From DASYQD01 sp963846495 (GTDB lineage: Bacteria > Acidobacteriota > Thermoanaerobaculia > Multivoradales > JAIOJS01): a stretch of 64,000 nucleotides of DNA. The notes below the pieces were generated by a model. The model was not told the origin of the DNA and ran no database searches. It worked only from the letters and a program-made list of their open reading frames with translations. Each line of letters begins with the position of its first letter. Within the stretch, counting starts at the first letter, position 1. Made by a program: the position numbers and the translations under genes. This document shows positions 39,907 through 48,645 of the stretch, in pieces. Location: contig CAWJWP010000024.1 of assembly GCA_963846495.1 (NCBI GenBank), positions 62,001 to 126,000 of the forward strand. Direction: 5' to 3'.

Positions 39907-41375
39907 GCTCGGGACGTGCGCGCGTTGCGCCGCCGAAAGATCAAGTACGCCGGCACGCCGAGCACCAACACGAGGACGCCGAGCAGCGACTCGACCGGCC
40001 GCGCGAAGAGCGTGTTGCCGACGAGCAGCAGGCAGGCGGCGATGAAGAGCACCGGCACCACCGGGTAGCCCCAGGTGCGGTAGGGCCGCGGCACCTCGGG
40101 GCGCCGGCGGCGCAGCACGATCACCGCGACCGCCGTCATCAGGTGGAAGAGGACGAGCGAGAAGACGGCGTAGGTGTAGAGCTGGTCGTAGGTGCCGGAG
40201 AGCGCCAGCACCACCGCCCAGGCGCCCTGCGCCCACAGGCTCACCACCGGCACGTGGCGGCGCGGGTCGACGCGGCCGACGGCGCGGAAGAAGAGCCCGT
40301 CCGCCGCCATCGGCTGGTAGATGCGCGAGGTGTAGAGGAGGCTCGCCGACAGGCAGCCGAAGCTCGACACCAGGACCGCCGCCGCCATCAGCCGCGCCGC
40401 GAAGGGACCGAAGAGCGCGCCCGCCGCCGCTTCGGCGACGCGCGGCGTCTCGGCGATCGTCGCCATCGGCAGGGCGCGGAAGTAGACGACGTTGAGCAGC
40501 AGGTAGAGCACGACGACGACCGCGGTGCCGCCGATCAGCCCGCGCGGCACGTTGCGCGCCGGGTCGCGCACCTCGCCGGCGGCGCAGGTGAGGCCGTACC
40601 AGCCGTCGTAGGTCCACAGGGCGGCGATCATCGCCACGCCGAAGGCGGCGAGCAGCGCGCCGCCTGCGGGCACCGGCGACGGTGCCGCCGCGGCGGCCGT
40701 GGTCGCCGCCGGCATCGCCGCCGTGAGGCCGAAGACGACGAGGCCCACCATCGCGGCGAGCTTGATCATCGTCAGCACGTTCTGCGCGCCGGCGCCGGCG
40801 CGCAGGCCGACGTGGTTGATGGCGGTGAGCGCGACGATGGCGAGCGCCGCCGCCACCTGGCCGCCGCTGAGCGTCCACTGCCAGCCGCCGATGGGCGCTT
40901 CGAGCAGCACGTTGCGCGTCGAGAAGAACGGCAGGAAGCCGCCGAGGTACTCGCCGAAGCCGACGGCGATGGCGGCGTTGCCGCCCGACATGCCGACGAG
41001 GAAGCCGCTCCAGCCGAAGAGGAAGCCCCAGAACGGCCCGTACGCTTCCTTGAGGTACTGGTACTGCCCGCCGGCGCGCGGGAACATCACGCCGAGCTCG
41101 GCGTAGGTGAGCGCCCCCGCGAGGGTGAACAGCCCGCCGGCGAGCCACACCAGCAGGATGAGGCCTGAGTGCGGGAGCACCCGCGCCATGTCGCTGGTGG
41201 TGAGGAAGATGCCGGTGCCGACGATCGAGCCGACGGTGAGGAGCGTCGCGCCCCAGAAGCCGAGGCCGCGGACGAGGTGGCCGTCGCCCGCGTTCGCGGC
41301 CGAATCAGCGGCGGCAGTCGGCGCGGGGACGGCCCCGACGCTCGAGGGCAGCCGATCGTCGCCTGACGGGATCAT
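39899..41375 (-). CDS. APC-superfamily amino acid permease (C-terminal frameshift likely)
   Basis: About 491 residues with 12 membrane segments. The first helix carries LLTVGSIVGTGIFLTTSDMA, the glycine-rich substrate loop of APC carriers. PRAGGQYQYLKEAYGP, VRDPARNVPRGLIGGT and PRPYRTWGYPVVPVLF are LAT/YfnA-like motifs. As read, the frame continues to 39462 antisense to polX; a single inserted base near 39925 would give the end RPELS and a stop at 39899-39901, which is the length expected of the family. TAGAAT (41404-41399) is a possible -10 about 20 bases before the ATG. Substrate unknown. Confidence 0.8.
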
Positions 41376-41377
41376 CG

Positions 41378-41566
41378 TTGTGGGGGAAGCGGCGGCATTC
41401 TAGCCCGCGTTCATCCATCGACCTGCGCTTCCAGAACACGAGCGACGTGCGGCCGATCGTCATCCTGCCCGGAGCCGGCGGCGGCGCTGGTGGAGGCGGC
41501 AGGCTACCGTTCGCCGACGGCTTCGAGCCCGGCGACGGCTCGGCGTGGTCGTCGCCGGGTCCCTGA
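41378..41566 (+). CDS. Small ORF ending in DGFExG..WS motif, possible gene remnant
   Basis: At most 62 residues from TTG 41378; the real start is unclear. After a Gly/Ala-rich linker (GAGGGAGGGG) it ends LPFADGFEPGDGSAWSSPGP. The same C-terminal motif closes the large secreted proteins at 10657-14749 and 60783-62510. No signal peptide or ribosome site is present, so it is probably the tail of a lost secreted-protein gene, or a tail module acquired by recombination. Intergenic between the permease and tRNA-Arg. Confidence 0.35.
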   Translation: MWGKRRHSSPRSSIDLRFQNTSDVRPIVILPGAGGGAGGGGRLPFADGFEPGDGSAWSSPGP

Positions 41567-41578
41567 CGACGCGAGGAG

Positions 41579-41655
41579 TGGTGCGCCCGGAAGGAGTCGA
41601 ACCTCCAACCCTCAGATCCGTAGTCTGATGCTCTATCCAGTTGAGCTACGGGCGC
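41579..41655 (-). tRNA. tRNA-Arg (ACG anticodon)
   Basis: Minus strand: acceptor GCGCCCG pairs with CGGGCGC. D-arm with AGCTCAACTGGATAGAGC, anticodon arm TCAGA-CTACGGA-TCTGA (anticodon ACG), T-arm GGAGGTTCGACTCCTTC. A73 and CCA (41579-41581) are encoded. Confidence 0.95.
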
Positions 41656-41779
41656 ACGGGACCGCCTAGCGGCTGCGGATGGTAGCCGATGGGGGCAAGT
41701 AGGCGCAACCGCAACGGGCGCCCCTGCTATCCTCGCCGGCTCACCCGTATTCAACGCTTCGTCCCGGAGACTTTCTTCC

Positions 41780-42649
41780 ATGAGCGACGCCATGCCGCAG
41801 GACACTGCCGGCTCGCCGATCCGCTTCGACCGCGCCGAGTTCGAGGGCTCGAGCATCGCCAGCCGCTGCGCCGTCTGCAGCGAGCCGCTCGCCGGCAGCT
41901 ACTTCGAGATCAACGGCGCCATGGTGTGCCCGCCCTGCCGCGCCAAGGTGGAGATGGCGGGCAGCCAGGGCTCGAAGCCCGGACGCGTGCTGCGCGCGCT
42001 CGTCGCCGGCTTCGGTGCCGCCGTGCTCGGCGCCGGCATCTACTACGCCGTGCTGGCGATCACGAAGCTGGAGATCGGCCTCATCGCCATCGTCGTCGGC
42101 TTCCTCGTCGGCGGCGCGGTGCGCTGGGGCAGCTACGCGCGCGGCGGCTGGCTCTACCAGGCGATGGCGATCGGGCTCACCTACGTCGCCATCGTCAGCA
42201 CCTACGTGCCGTTCATCATCAAGGGCGCGAACGAGGCCGCGGCGGAAGAGAGCGCGGCGAGCGGCGCCACGCCGGCAACCACCACCGCGAGCGCCACCGG
42301 CGCCGCGGGCGACGCGACGGCCGCCACGTCGAAAGCTGCCGACGCCGCCACGACCAAGGACGCCGCCGCGAGCAGCGCCGAGGTCGCCGCGCCGTCGTTC
42401 GGTGAGTTCGTCGTCACCATGGCGACGATGGCCGGCGTCATCCTCGCGCTCCCCTTCCTCGCCGGCGTGCAGAACTTCATCGGCTGGCTGATCATCGGCT
42501 TCGCGCTCTACCAGGCGTGGAAGATGAACCGCCGCCAGCCGCTGGTCGTCACCGGGCCGTTCCGTCTCGCACCGGCTGGTCAAGGCGCGCCGCCGCCGGC
42601 AGCAGATGAGACGCCTCCGCCGGCACCGCCGGCGCTCGAGCCCGTCTGA
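41780..42649 (+). CDS. Zinc-ribbon membrane protein
   Basis: 289 residues, no firm family. Residues about 30-60 form a four-cysteine zinc ribbon (CAVCSEPL...MVCPPCRAK). Membrane segments follow: about 76-93, 97-112 (IGLIAIVVGFLVGGAV), 126-146, and two after an Ala/Thr/Ser-rich linker (about 155-200). The C-terminus is Pro-rich and soluble. It is followed after 11 bases by the S2P-type protease, which also begins with a zinc ribbon; the two may work together. TATCCT (41728-41733) is a possible -10 about 45 bases upstream. Confidence 0.6.
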   Translation: MSDAMPQDTAGSPIRFDRAEFEGSSIASRCAVCSEPLAGSYFEINGAMVCPPCRAKVEMAGSQGSKPGRVLRALVAGFGAAVLGAGIYYAVLAITKLEIGLIAIVVGFLVGGAVRWGSYARGGWLYQAMAIGLTYVAIVSTYVPFIIKGANEAAAEESAASGATPATTTASATGAAGDATAATSKAADAATTKDAAASSAEVAAPSFGEFVVTMATMAGVILALPFLAGVQNFIGWLIIGFALYQAWKMNRRQPLVVTGPFRLAPAGQGAPPPAADETPPPAPPALEPV

Positions 42650-42660
42650 TCCTGCCGTCG

Positions 42661-43698
42661 ATGGAGTGCGCCGGCTGCGGCAGCGACCTGGCGCCGAGCC
42701 TGCTCGCCTGCCCGGCGTGTCACCGGTTGGTGCACCAGCCGGCGCTCGAGACGCTGGCGTCGACGGCAGGGGCGGCGCGCCAGCGCGGTGACGCCGCCGC
42801 CGAGCTCGCCGCCTGGCGCTCGGCAACCGAGCTGCTGCCCGCCGGCAGCCGGCAATTGCAACAGATCGGTGCCCGCATGGACGAGCTCGGCCGCCAGGTG
42901 GCGGCGAGCGATCCGTCGACGCCGCCGCCTCCGCCGCCGTCGATCAAGCCCGGTTTCGGCGGCAGCGCCGGCTGGGCCGGCGGCCTGGCCGCCGTCGCCC
43001 TCGTGCTGTGGAAGCTCAAGGCCGTGCTCCTCGCCCTCCTGAGCAAGGGGAAGTTCCTCCTCCTCGGTCTCTCGAAGAGCGGCACCGTCTTCACCATGCT
43101 GCTCTCCTTCGGCGCCTACTGGACGCTATGGGGGTGGAAGTTCGCCGGCGGCTTGGTGCTCTCGATCTACGTGCACGAGATGGGGCACGTGGCGGCGCTG
43201 CGGCGCCTCGGCATCCCGGCGACGGCGCCGATGTTCATTCCCGGCTTCGGCGCCTTCGTGCGGCTCAAGCAGCGGCCGGCCACCGTCATAGAGGACGCGC
43301 GTGTCGGGCTCGCCGGGCCGCGCTGGGGGCTCGCGGCGGCACTCGTCGCGTGGGCGGTGCACGTAGCCACCGACGCGCCGGTATGGGCCGCGATCGCTCG
43401 CATCGGCGCCTGGATCAACCTCTTCAACCTGCTGCCCATCGCGCCGCTCGACGGCGGCCGCGCCTTCCACGCGCTGGCGAAGCCGCAGCGCTGGCTCGCC
43501 GTCGGCTCGCTCGCCGCGGCGTGGGCGATCAGCCGCGACGGGTTGGTGGTGCTGCTGGCGCTGGTCGCGATCGGGCAGGCGGCAGTCGGCAAAGCACCCG
43601 AGACCGGCGACCGCCGCACCATCGTCGAGTACGCGCTGCTGGCGATCGTCCTCGCCGGCCTGACGCTGCTGCCGGTGCCGGTTCCGCCGTCGCCGTAG
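42661..43698 (+). CDS. Site-2 protease (M50) with N-terminal zinc ribbon
   Basis: 345 residues. N-terminal zinc ribbon MECAGCGSDLAPSLLACPAC (CxxC...CxxC), a helical and Pro-rich linker, then a membrane zinc metalloprotease core. Active-site helix LSIYVHEMGHVAALRRLG (HExxH, about residue 178); second motif FNLLPIAPLDGGRAFHAL (Asp ligand, about residue 265). GPRWGLAAALVAWAV and AWINLFNLLP match M50. It should cleave membrane proteins within the bilayer. Only 11 bases separate it from the preceding zinc-ribbon protein, so both are probably one operon. Confidence 0.85.
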   Translation: MECAGCGSDLAPSLLACPACHRLVHQPALETLASTAGAARQRGDAAAELAAWRSATELLPAGSRQLQQIGARMDELGRQVAASDPSTPPPPPPSIKPGFGGSAGWAGGLAAVALVLWKLKAVLLALLSKGKFLLLGLSKSGTVFTMLLSFGAYWTLWGWKFAGGLVLSIYVHEMGHVAALRRLGIPATAPMFIPGFGAFVRLKQRPATVIEDARVGLAGPRWGLAAALVAWAVHVATDAPVWAAIARIGAWINLFNLLPIAPLDGGRAFHALAKPQRWLAVGSLAAAWAISRDGLVVLLALVAIGQAAVGKAPETGDRRTIVEYALLAIVLAGLTLLPVPVPPSP

Positions 43699-43736
43699 CC
43701 GCGGCGCATTCTCGCGAACGCGCCGAAGCGCTCGCG

Positions 43737-44544
43737 CTACTCGATGAGCCCGGCGAGCGGCGAGCTCGCGCGTGGCGTAGAGCTTCGGCGCGATCCGCCC
43801 CGCGTTCGCCGCCAGCCACCCCGCCTCGACCGCGAGGCGCATCGCGCGCGCCATGCGGACCGGGTCCTGCGCGCCGGCGATGCCGGTGTTCATCAGCACG
43901 CCGGCGGCGCCGAGCTCCATCGCCACCGCGGCGTCGGAGGCGGTGCCGACGCCGGCGTCGACGATCACCGGCACGCCCGCCTGCTCGACGATGATGCGCA
44001 GGTTGGCGCGGTTGCGAATCCCCATCCCCGAGCCGATGGGGGCGCCGAGCGGCATCACCGCCGCGGCGCCGAGCTGCTCGAGCTTCTTGCACACGACGGG
44101 GTCGTCGTTGGTGTAGGGCAGCACGACGAAGCCCTCGGCGACGAGCACCTCGGTGGCGCGTAGCAGCTCGACGTTGTCGGGGAAGAGCGTCTTCTGGTCG
44201 CCGATCACCTCGAGCTTCACCCAGCTCCAGCCGCCGAGCTCGCGGCCGAGGCGCGCGGTGCGGATCGCCTCGTCGGCGGTGTAGCAGCCGGCGGTGTTGG
44301 GGAGGAGCAGGTAGCGGCTCTGGTCGATCGCCTCGACGAGGTCGGCCTTGCCGCGCTGGTCGAAATTCACCCGGCGCAGCGCCACCGTCACCATCTCGGT
44401 GCCGGAGGCCTCGAGCGCCGCCTGCATGGTCGCGAGGTCGGTGTACTTGCCGGTGCCGAGGATGAGCCGCGAGCGGAAGGTGCGGCCGCCGAGCTGCAGC
44501 GGCTCGACGGCGGGTGTGGCGAGGTCGGTCGTCGTCGTCGTCAT
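43737..44544 (-). CDS. thiG: Thiazole synthase ThiG (one frameshift near the end)
   Basis: 268 residues after removing one base near 43760. Makes the thiazole phosphate of thiamine from DXP, ThiS thiocarboxylate and dehydroglycine. Motifs: FRSRLILGTGKY, the Schiff-base Lys in SWVKLEVIGD, VLPYTNDDPVVCKKLE, AVMPLGAPIGSGMGI, VPVIVDAGVGTASDAA and ELGAAGVLMNTGIAGA. The shifted frame restores KLYATASSPLAGLIE, as in other ThiG proteins. ATG follows TACCAT by six bases, with no Shine-Dalgarno. No thiS or thiE is adjacent. Confidence 0.92.
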
Positions 44545-44556
44545 CGCCGGATGGTA
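44545..44556 (-). promoter_or_regulatory. Candidate leaderless promoter of thiG
   Basis: Minus strand TACCAT (44556-44551), six bases, then ATG 44544. No Shine-Dalgarno and no recognisable TPP riboswitch in the short gap to the next gene. Confidence 0.45.
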
Positions 44557-44579
44557 CCGCGCGCCGGCGACGCCCGTCG

Positions 44580-45719
44580 TCACTTGCCGCGATAGGAGAT
44601 GCGGTAGAGGCTGCCCTGCACGTCGTCGGAGACGAGCAGCGAGCCGTCGGGCAGCTCGAGGAGGTCGACCGGCCGTCCCCACGCGCCGTCGGCCTGCAGC
44701 CAGCCTTCGGCGAAGACGCGGTAATTGCTCGCCGTCTCGCCGCGCACGTCGACGACGGTGATGCGGTAGCCGAGCGGCTTGCTGCGGTTCCACGAGCCGT
44801 GCTCGGCGATGAAGACGGCGCCGCGGTATGGCGCCGGGAACATCGTGCCGCGGTAGAAGCGCATCCCCAGCGCGGCGACGTGCGGGCCGAGCTTCGCGGC
44901 CGGCGGCACGAAGTCGCTGCAGCGGCGGCCGCGCCCTTCGTCGGGATCGACGAGGTCGCCGCCCTGGCAGTACGGGAAGCCGAAGTGCATGCCGGCGCGC
45001 GGCGCGCGGTTGAGCTCGTCGGGCGGCTTGTCGTCGCCCATCCAGTCGCGGCCGTTGTCGGTGAACCAGAGGACGTTCGTCTGCGGCTGCCAGTCGAAGC
45101 CGACGCTGTTGCGCACGCCGCGCGCCCACGGCTCGAGCCGCTTGCCGTCGGGCGCGATGCGCGCGATGGCGGCGAAGGGCTCGTCGCGCTCGCAGACGTT
45201 GCAGGGCGCGCCGATGCCGACGTAGAGCCAGCCGTCGGGGCCGAAGCGCGCGTAGCGCCACTGGTGCCCGCGCGCCGACGGCAGGCCGCTGAAGAAGACG
45301 GTGGAGCGCAGGGGCGCCGGCTTCGCGAGCTGCTCCTCGATGCGGTCGAAGCGCAGCACGCGCGACACTTCGACGACGTAGAGCGTGCCGTCCTTCACGT
45401 CGACGCCGTTGGGCTCCTCGAGACCTTCGGCGATCGTGCGCTGCGACTCGGGGCGGCCGTCGCCGTTCTTGTCGACGACGGCATAGACACGGCCTTCGCG
45501 CGTACCGACGAAGACGGTGCCCTGCGGCGAGCGCGCCAGCGACCGCGCGCCGGGAAGGCCGGTGGCGAAGACGTCGATGGCGAACCCGGCGGGCAGTTGG
45601 ATGCGGTCGAGCGACGAGGGCCGCCCGGCTTCGGCGGCGCTGCCGAAGCCGCCGCCGCAGCCCGCGGCGAGCGCGGCGAGCAGCGTGATGCGGGCGGCGC
45701 GCGACAGGCGAGCGCTCAT
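44580..45719 (-). CDS. PQQ-type sugar/sorbosone dehydrogenase-like lipoprotein
   Basis: 379 residues from the ATG giving MSARLSRAARITLLAALAAGC, a lipoprotein signal. Six-bladed propeller of the GSDH family: VFVGTREGRVYAVVDKNGDG, GHQWRYARFGPDGWLYVGIG, WARGVRNSVGFDWQ, WFTDNGRDWMGDD, PPDELNRAPRAG, HFGFPYCQGG, IAEHGSWNRSKPLGYR and the closing DGSLLVSDDVQGSLYRISY. Expected to oxidise sugars in the periplasm with PQQ, though several GSDH members have other roles. Intact. Divergent from the PP2C phosphatase gene. Confidence 0.85.
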   Translation of the reverse strand: MSARLSRAARITLLAALAAGCGGGFGSAAEAGRPSSLDRIQLPAGFAIDVFATGLPGARSLARSPQGTVFVGTREGRVYAVVDKNGDGRPESQRTIAEGLEEPNGVDVKDGTLYVVEVSRVLRFDRIEEQLAKPAPLRSTVFFSGLPSARGHQWRYARFGPDGWLYVGIGAPCNVCERDEPFAAIARIAPDGKRLEPWARGVRNSVGFDWQPQTNVLWFTDNGRDWMGDDKPPDELNRAPRAGMHFGFPYCQGGDLVDPDEGRGRRCSDFVPPAAKLGPHVAALGMRFYRGTMFPAPYRGAVFIAEHGSWNRSKPLGYRITVVDVRGETASNYRVFAEGWLQADGAWGRPVDLLELPDGSLLVSDDVQGSLYRISYRGK

Positions 45720-45800
45720 CGGTGCTCGCTGGCTGCACATCTTGCGCCGAGCAACATCGCGCCCGGTCGCCGCGTATAGGCTCCTCGCAACCGACTCGTA

Positions 45801-47213
45801 GTGCCGTCAGCACGTTCGCCGCCGTCGCGACCTTCGGAGCCGACACTGAACCCGTTCACCCTGCCACCTGACGAGCTGTCCGCCTTGTCGGCCGAGCAGG
45901 CCGTGCGCCGGATGCTCGACATGGTCAACCGCCGTGTCCTGCCCGTCGTGCTGTGGGTGCTCGCTTTCTTCTTCCTCATCGCCCTGATCGCCTCGTTCGC
46001 CGACTACGGCGGCCGCGGCTGGCCGCTGGCCCTCGCCGGTCTCCTCGCCGCCGCCGGCTGCCCGCTGGCGCTGCGCCGGCTGCTGCCGCTGGGCTCGACG
46101 ACGGTGCCGGCGCCGCCGCCGCGCGCACCGGCGCTGGCGGAACGCTTCGGCGAGCTGCTCCAGGGCGTGCTCGTCCTCTGCTACCTGCTCGCCGTGGCCT
46201 GGATGGCGTCGATCGGCGGCCGGCCGGTGCTCCTCTTCATCGCGGCGCCGGTGCTGTTGCTCTTCCGTCTCGTCGCCAGCGAGTTGCTGCTGCTACACGG
46301 GCTGATGCTCGTCGCCGGCGGCGTCCTCTGGTGGCTGGTGCAGCCGGCCGAGGTGCTGCCGGCGTTCGCCGGCGCCGTGCCGGCGCACCTGATCTGCGCC
46401 GGCCTCGGCTGGCTCCTCGCCCGCCGTTTCCGCCGCCGCTTCTCCGCGCTCTGGCACCGACAGCTGAGCGCCGTGCGCGAGCAGCTACGGCTGCGCGACG
46501 AGCTCGCGTTGGCGCGGCAGGTTCAGCTCTCGATGCTGCCCGCGTCGCTGCCGCAGCTCCCGTGGCTCGACGTCGCCGCCTCCTGCCTGCCGGCCAACGA
46601 GGTGGGTGGCGACTACTACGACTTCTTCGCCGCCGAGGACGGCCTCGCGGTCGTCGTCGCCGACGTCGCCGGCCACGGCGTGGCGAGCGGGCTCGTGCTC
46701 GCCTCGGTGCGCGCCGGACTGGCGCTGCTCATGGAGGAGCCCGACCACCAGCTCGGCCCCACCATGCAGCGACTCGACCGGCTGGTGCAGCGCACCTCGC
46801 GCCGCATGCTGGTGACGCTCGCGGTCGGCCGCGTCGACCATCGCGCGCGCTCGCTCGCCGTCGCCACGGCGGGGCATCCGCCGGTGCTGGTGCGGCGGAA
46901 CGACGGCGCGGTGGAGGAGGTCGCCACGCCGGCGCCGCCGCTCGGTACGCGGCTCGGTGGCGCGGCCGCGGCGCTCGAGGTGCCGTTCGAGGCCGGCGAC
47001 TGCTGCCTGCTCTACACCGACGGGCTCGTCGAGACGACGACCGGCGACGGCGAGCCGTACGGCAACGCGCGGCTCGCCGCCGTGCTCGCCGCTCACGACG
47101 GCGACGCGGGCGCGCAGGCGCTCTGCGACGCGGTGCTCGCCGACGTGGCGCTTCACCGCGGCGACGCCGCGCAGCAAGACGACGTGACGTTGGTGGCGCT
47201 CGTCCGTCGCTGA
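45801..47213 (+). CDS. Membrane-anchored PP2C/SpoIIE-type Ser/Thr phosphatase
   Basis: 470 residues. Six membrane segments (about residues 45-210) act as a sensor or anchor. A short coiled linker (QLSAVREQLRLRDELALARQVQLSMLP) leads to a RsbU/SpoIIE domain: NEVGGDYYDFF (metal-binding Asp), VVVADVAGHGVASGLVLAS, LAVATAGHPPVLVRR, LLYTDGLVETT and QQDDVTLVALVRR. Typical of regulators that dephosphorylate anti-anti-sigma factors; no partner lies nearby. GTG start; TATAGG (45775-45780) is a possible -10. No clear Shine-Dalgarno. Confidence 0.85.
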   Translation: MPSARSPPSRPSEPTLNPFTLPPDELSALSAEQAVRRMLDMVNRRVLPVVLWVLAFFFLIALIASFADYGGRGWPLALAGLLAAAGCPLALRRLLPLGSTTVPAPPPRAPALAERFGELLQGVLVLCYLLAVAWMASIGGRPVLLFIAAPVLLLFRLVASELLLLHGLMLVAGGVLWWLVQPAEVLPAFAGAVPAHLICAGLGWLLARRFRRRFSALWHRQLSAVREQLRLRDELALARQVQLSMLPASLPQLPWLDVAASCLPANEVGGDYYDFFAAEDGLAVVVADVAGHGVASGLVLASVRAGLALLMEEPDHQLGPTMQRLDRLVQRTSRRMLVTLAVGRVDHRARSLAVATAGHPPVLVRRNDGAVEEVATPAPPLGTRLGGAAAALEVPFEAGDCCLLYTDGLVETTTGDGEPYGNARLAAVLAAHDGDAGAQALCDAVLADVALHRGDAAQQDDVTLVALVRR

Positions 47214-47243
47214 ACGCGGCGCGCCTGCGCTGCGCAGCCGTGC

Positions 47244-48134
47244 TCAGCGCACCAAGATCAACAACACGCCGGCGACGAGAAGAAGAAGCGCCACCACCTT
47301 CTTCCACCCTATCGGCTCGCCGAAGAAGGCGCCGCCGAGGAGCAGCGCCATCACGTTGCCGACGGCGCGCTTGACCGCTTCGACGACGCCGACGAGCGCG
47401 ACGCGGATGACGAGCAGCTGGAGCACCAGCGCCACCGCCGAGACGAGGACCGACACCGCGAGGAGCGCCAGCAGCCGCCCGCGGCGTCCGATGGCGAGCT
47501 CGCCGACGCGGCGGCGCGCGAGCAGCAACAGCAGCGTGCCGGCGGCGATGCCGCCGCAGAGGACGAGCGCGTGGCGCGCCGGGCCGACGAGCTCGACGCC
47601 CAGCTTGTCGAGCGGCAGCGTCAAGCCCCAGGTGACAGCGACGAGCAGCATCAGCCGCGCCCCCGGCTCGCGGCGCAGCGCCCGCCACCAGGCGGCGAGC
47701 GAGCCGCCCTCCGCCGCCGCGCCGCCGAGGAGCAGCGCGCCGAGCACGACGAGCGCGATGCCGGCGAGCTGCAGCGGCCGCGGCCACTCGCCGAGGAGCG
47801 GCCGCGCGAAGGTGGCGACGAACGCCGGCGTCAGCGACAGCAACGGCACCGACACCGACAGCGGCGAGCGCAGCAGCGCCGCCACGTAAGCGGCGTTGGC
47901 GACGATGTTGAGCACGATCGAGCCGCTGGCGACGAGCAGGTACTTCGCCGACAGCGGCCCCGGCACCTCGGCGCTCGCCGCCGCCCATAGCGCCAGCACC
48001 GGCACCTGCCCCAGCGCCAGGTAGAAGACGACCGCCGGCGGCGACAGGTGCGGCGCCAGCAGCTTGCGCAGCACGTCGAGCGCCGACCAGCCGAAGGCGG
48101 TGCCGACGATGAGGAGGACGGCCGTCGTGTCGAT
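47244..48134 (-). CDS. EamA (DMT) family transporter, likely ATC start
   Basis: About 296 residues with ten membrane segments in two EamA repeats (about 1-140 and 155-296). The first repeat needs the segment AVLLIVGTAFGWSALDVLRK, which lies upstream of GTG 48074. In that frame a TGA (48149-48147) stands five codons before ATC 48134, and no ATG, GTG or TTG comes between. TCTAAT (48146-48141) ends six bases before this ATC. EAVKRAVGNVMALLLGGAFFGEPI in the second repeat is a family hallmark (split: the conserved part is the Arg-Ala and FFGEP). Metabolite export is expected; substrate unknown. Confidence 0.75.
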   Translation of the reverse strand: MDTTAVLLIVGTAFGWSALDVLRKLLAPHLSPPAVVFYLALGQVPVLALWAAASAEVPGPLSAKYLLVASGSIVLNIVANAAYVAALLRSPLSVSVPLLSLTPAFVATFARPLLGEWPRPLQLAGIALVVLGALLLGGAAAEGGSLAAWWRALRREPGARLMLLVAVTWGLTLPLDKLGVELVGPARHALVLCGGIAAGTLLLLLARRRVGELAIGRRGRLLALLAVSVLVSAVALVLQLLVIRVALVGVVEAVKRAVGNVMALLLGGAFFGEPIGWKKVVALLLLVAGVLLILVR

Positions 48135-48146
48135 GGCCGGATTAGA
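48135..48146 (-). promoter_or_regulatory. Candidate leaderless promoter before an ATC start
   Basis: Minus strand TCTAAT (48146-48141) is followed by CCGGCC and ATC 48134. No Shine-Dalgarno. Confidence 0.4.
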
Positions 48147-48199
48147 TCATCGGCATCGCACGTCCTCGGCCCATCGAGCGCGTAGATGTTCGCGGCACG

Positions 48200-48221
48200 G
48201 TAGGGCGGGCTCGCGACCGCC
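48200..48221 (+). repeat. REP-like singlet
   Basis: One copy of the GTAGGGCGGGCTCG unit with a degenerate inner hairpin, in the gap between the EamA gene start and panD. Same unit as the doublet at 10506-10575. Confidence 0.55.
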
Positions 48222-48231
48222 GCAGCAGCGG

Positions 48232-48612
48232 CTAAGCCGGCAGCAGCGCTTCGATCGGCGGCGCCTCGACGGCGCGGTTCTTGGCGTCGACGAACACCAC
48301 CTGCGGGCGGTGTGCGCGCGCCTCGGCCTCGTCGTACGCCGCGTAGCTGCAGAGGATGACGAGGTCGCCGCGGCGCGCCTTGTGGGCGGCGGCGCCGTTG
48401 ATCACCACCTCGCCGCTGCCCGGCGCACCCTCGATGACGTAGGTGGCGAAGCGCTCGCCGTTGGTGACGTTGTAGATCTCGACGCGCTCGTGCGGCAGCA
48501 GGTCGGCGGCGGCCATCAGCAGCGGGTCGACCTTCACCGAGCCCTGGTAGTGCAGGTCGGCGTCGGTGACGGTGGCGCGGTGGATCTTCGACTTGAGCAG
48601 CGTGCGTTGCAT
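48232..48612 (-). CDS. panD: Aspartate 1-decarboxylase
   Basis: 126 residues, normal length. Pyruvoyl enzyme forming beta-alanine for pantothenate. The self-cleavage site is YQGSVKVD (Gly-Ser at about 24-25); KSKIHRATVTDADLHY at the start, IYNVTNGERFATYVIEG and INGAAAHKARRGDLVIL are signatures. SD GAAAGGCA precedes the ATG. Last gene of a panB-panC-panD operon, 33 bases after panC. Confidence 0.95.
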   Translation of the reverse strand: MQRTLLKSKIHRATVTDADLHYQGSVKVDPLLMAAADLLPHERVEIYNVTNGERFATYVIEGAPGSGEVVINGAAAHKARRGDLVILCSYAAYDEAEARAHRPQVVFVDAKNRAVEAPPIEALLPA

Positions 48613-48645
48613 CGGAGTGCCTTTCGTTCGAGTGAAGGAAGAGCG

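Noticed and set aside
41378..41420. Leaderless start for the small DGFE ORF
   Set aside because: No -10-like hexamer at the right distance from any possible start; the ORF is kept only as a possible remnant.
44545..44580. TPP riboswitch upstream of thiG
   Set aside because: The start codon lies directly after a -10-like hexamer and the gap to the divergent side is occupied by the dehydrogenase gene end; no THI-box motif seen.
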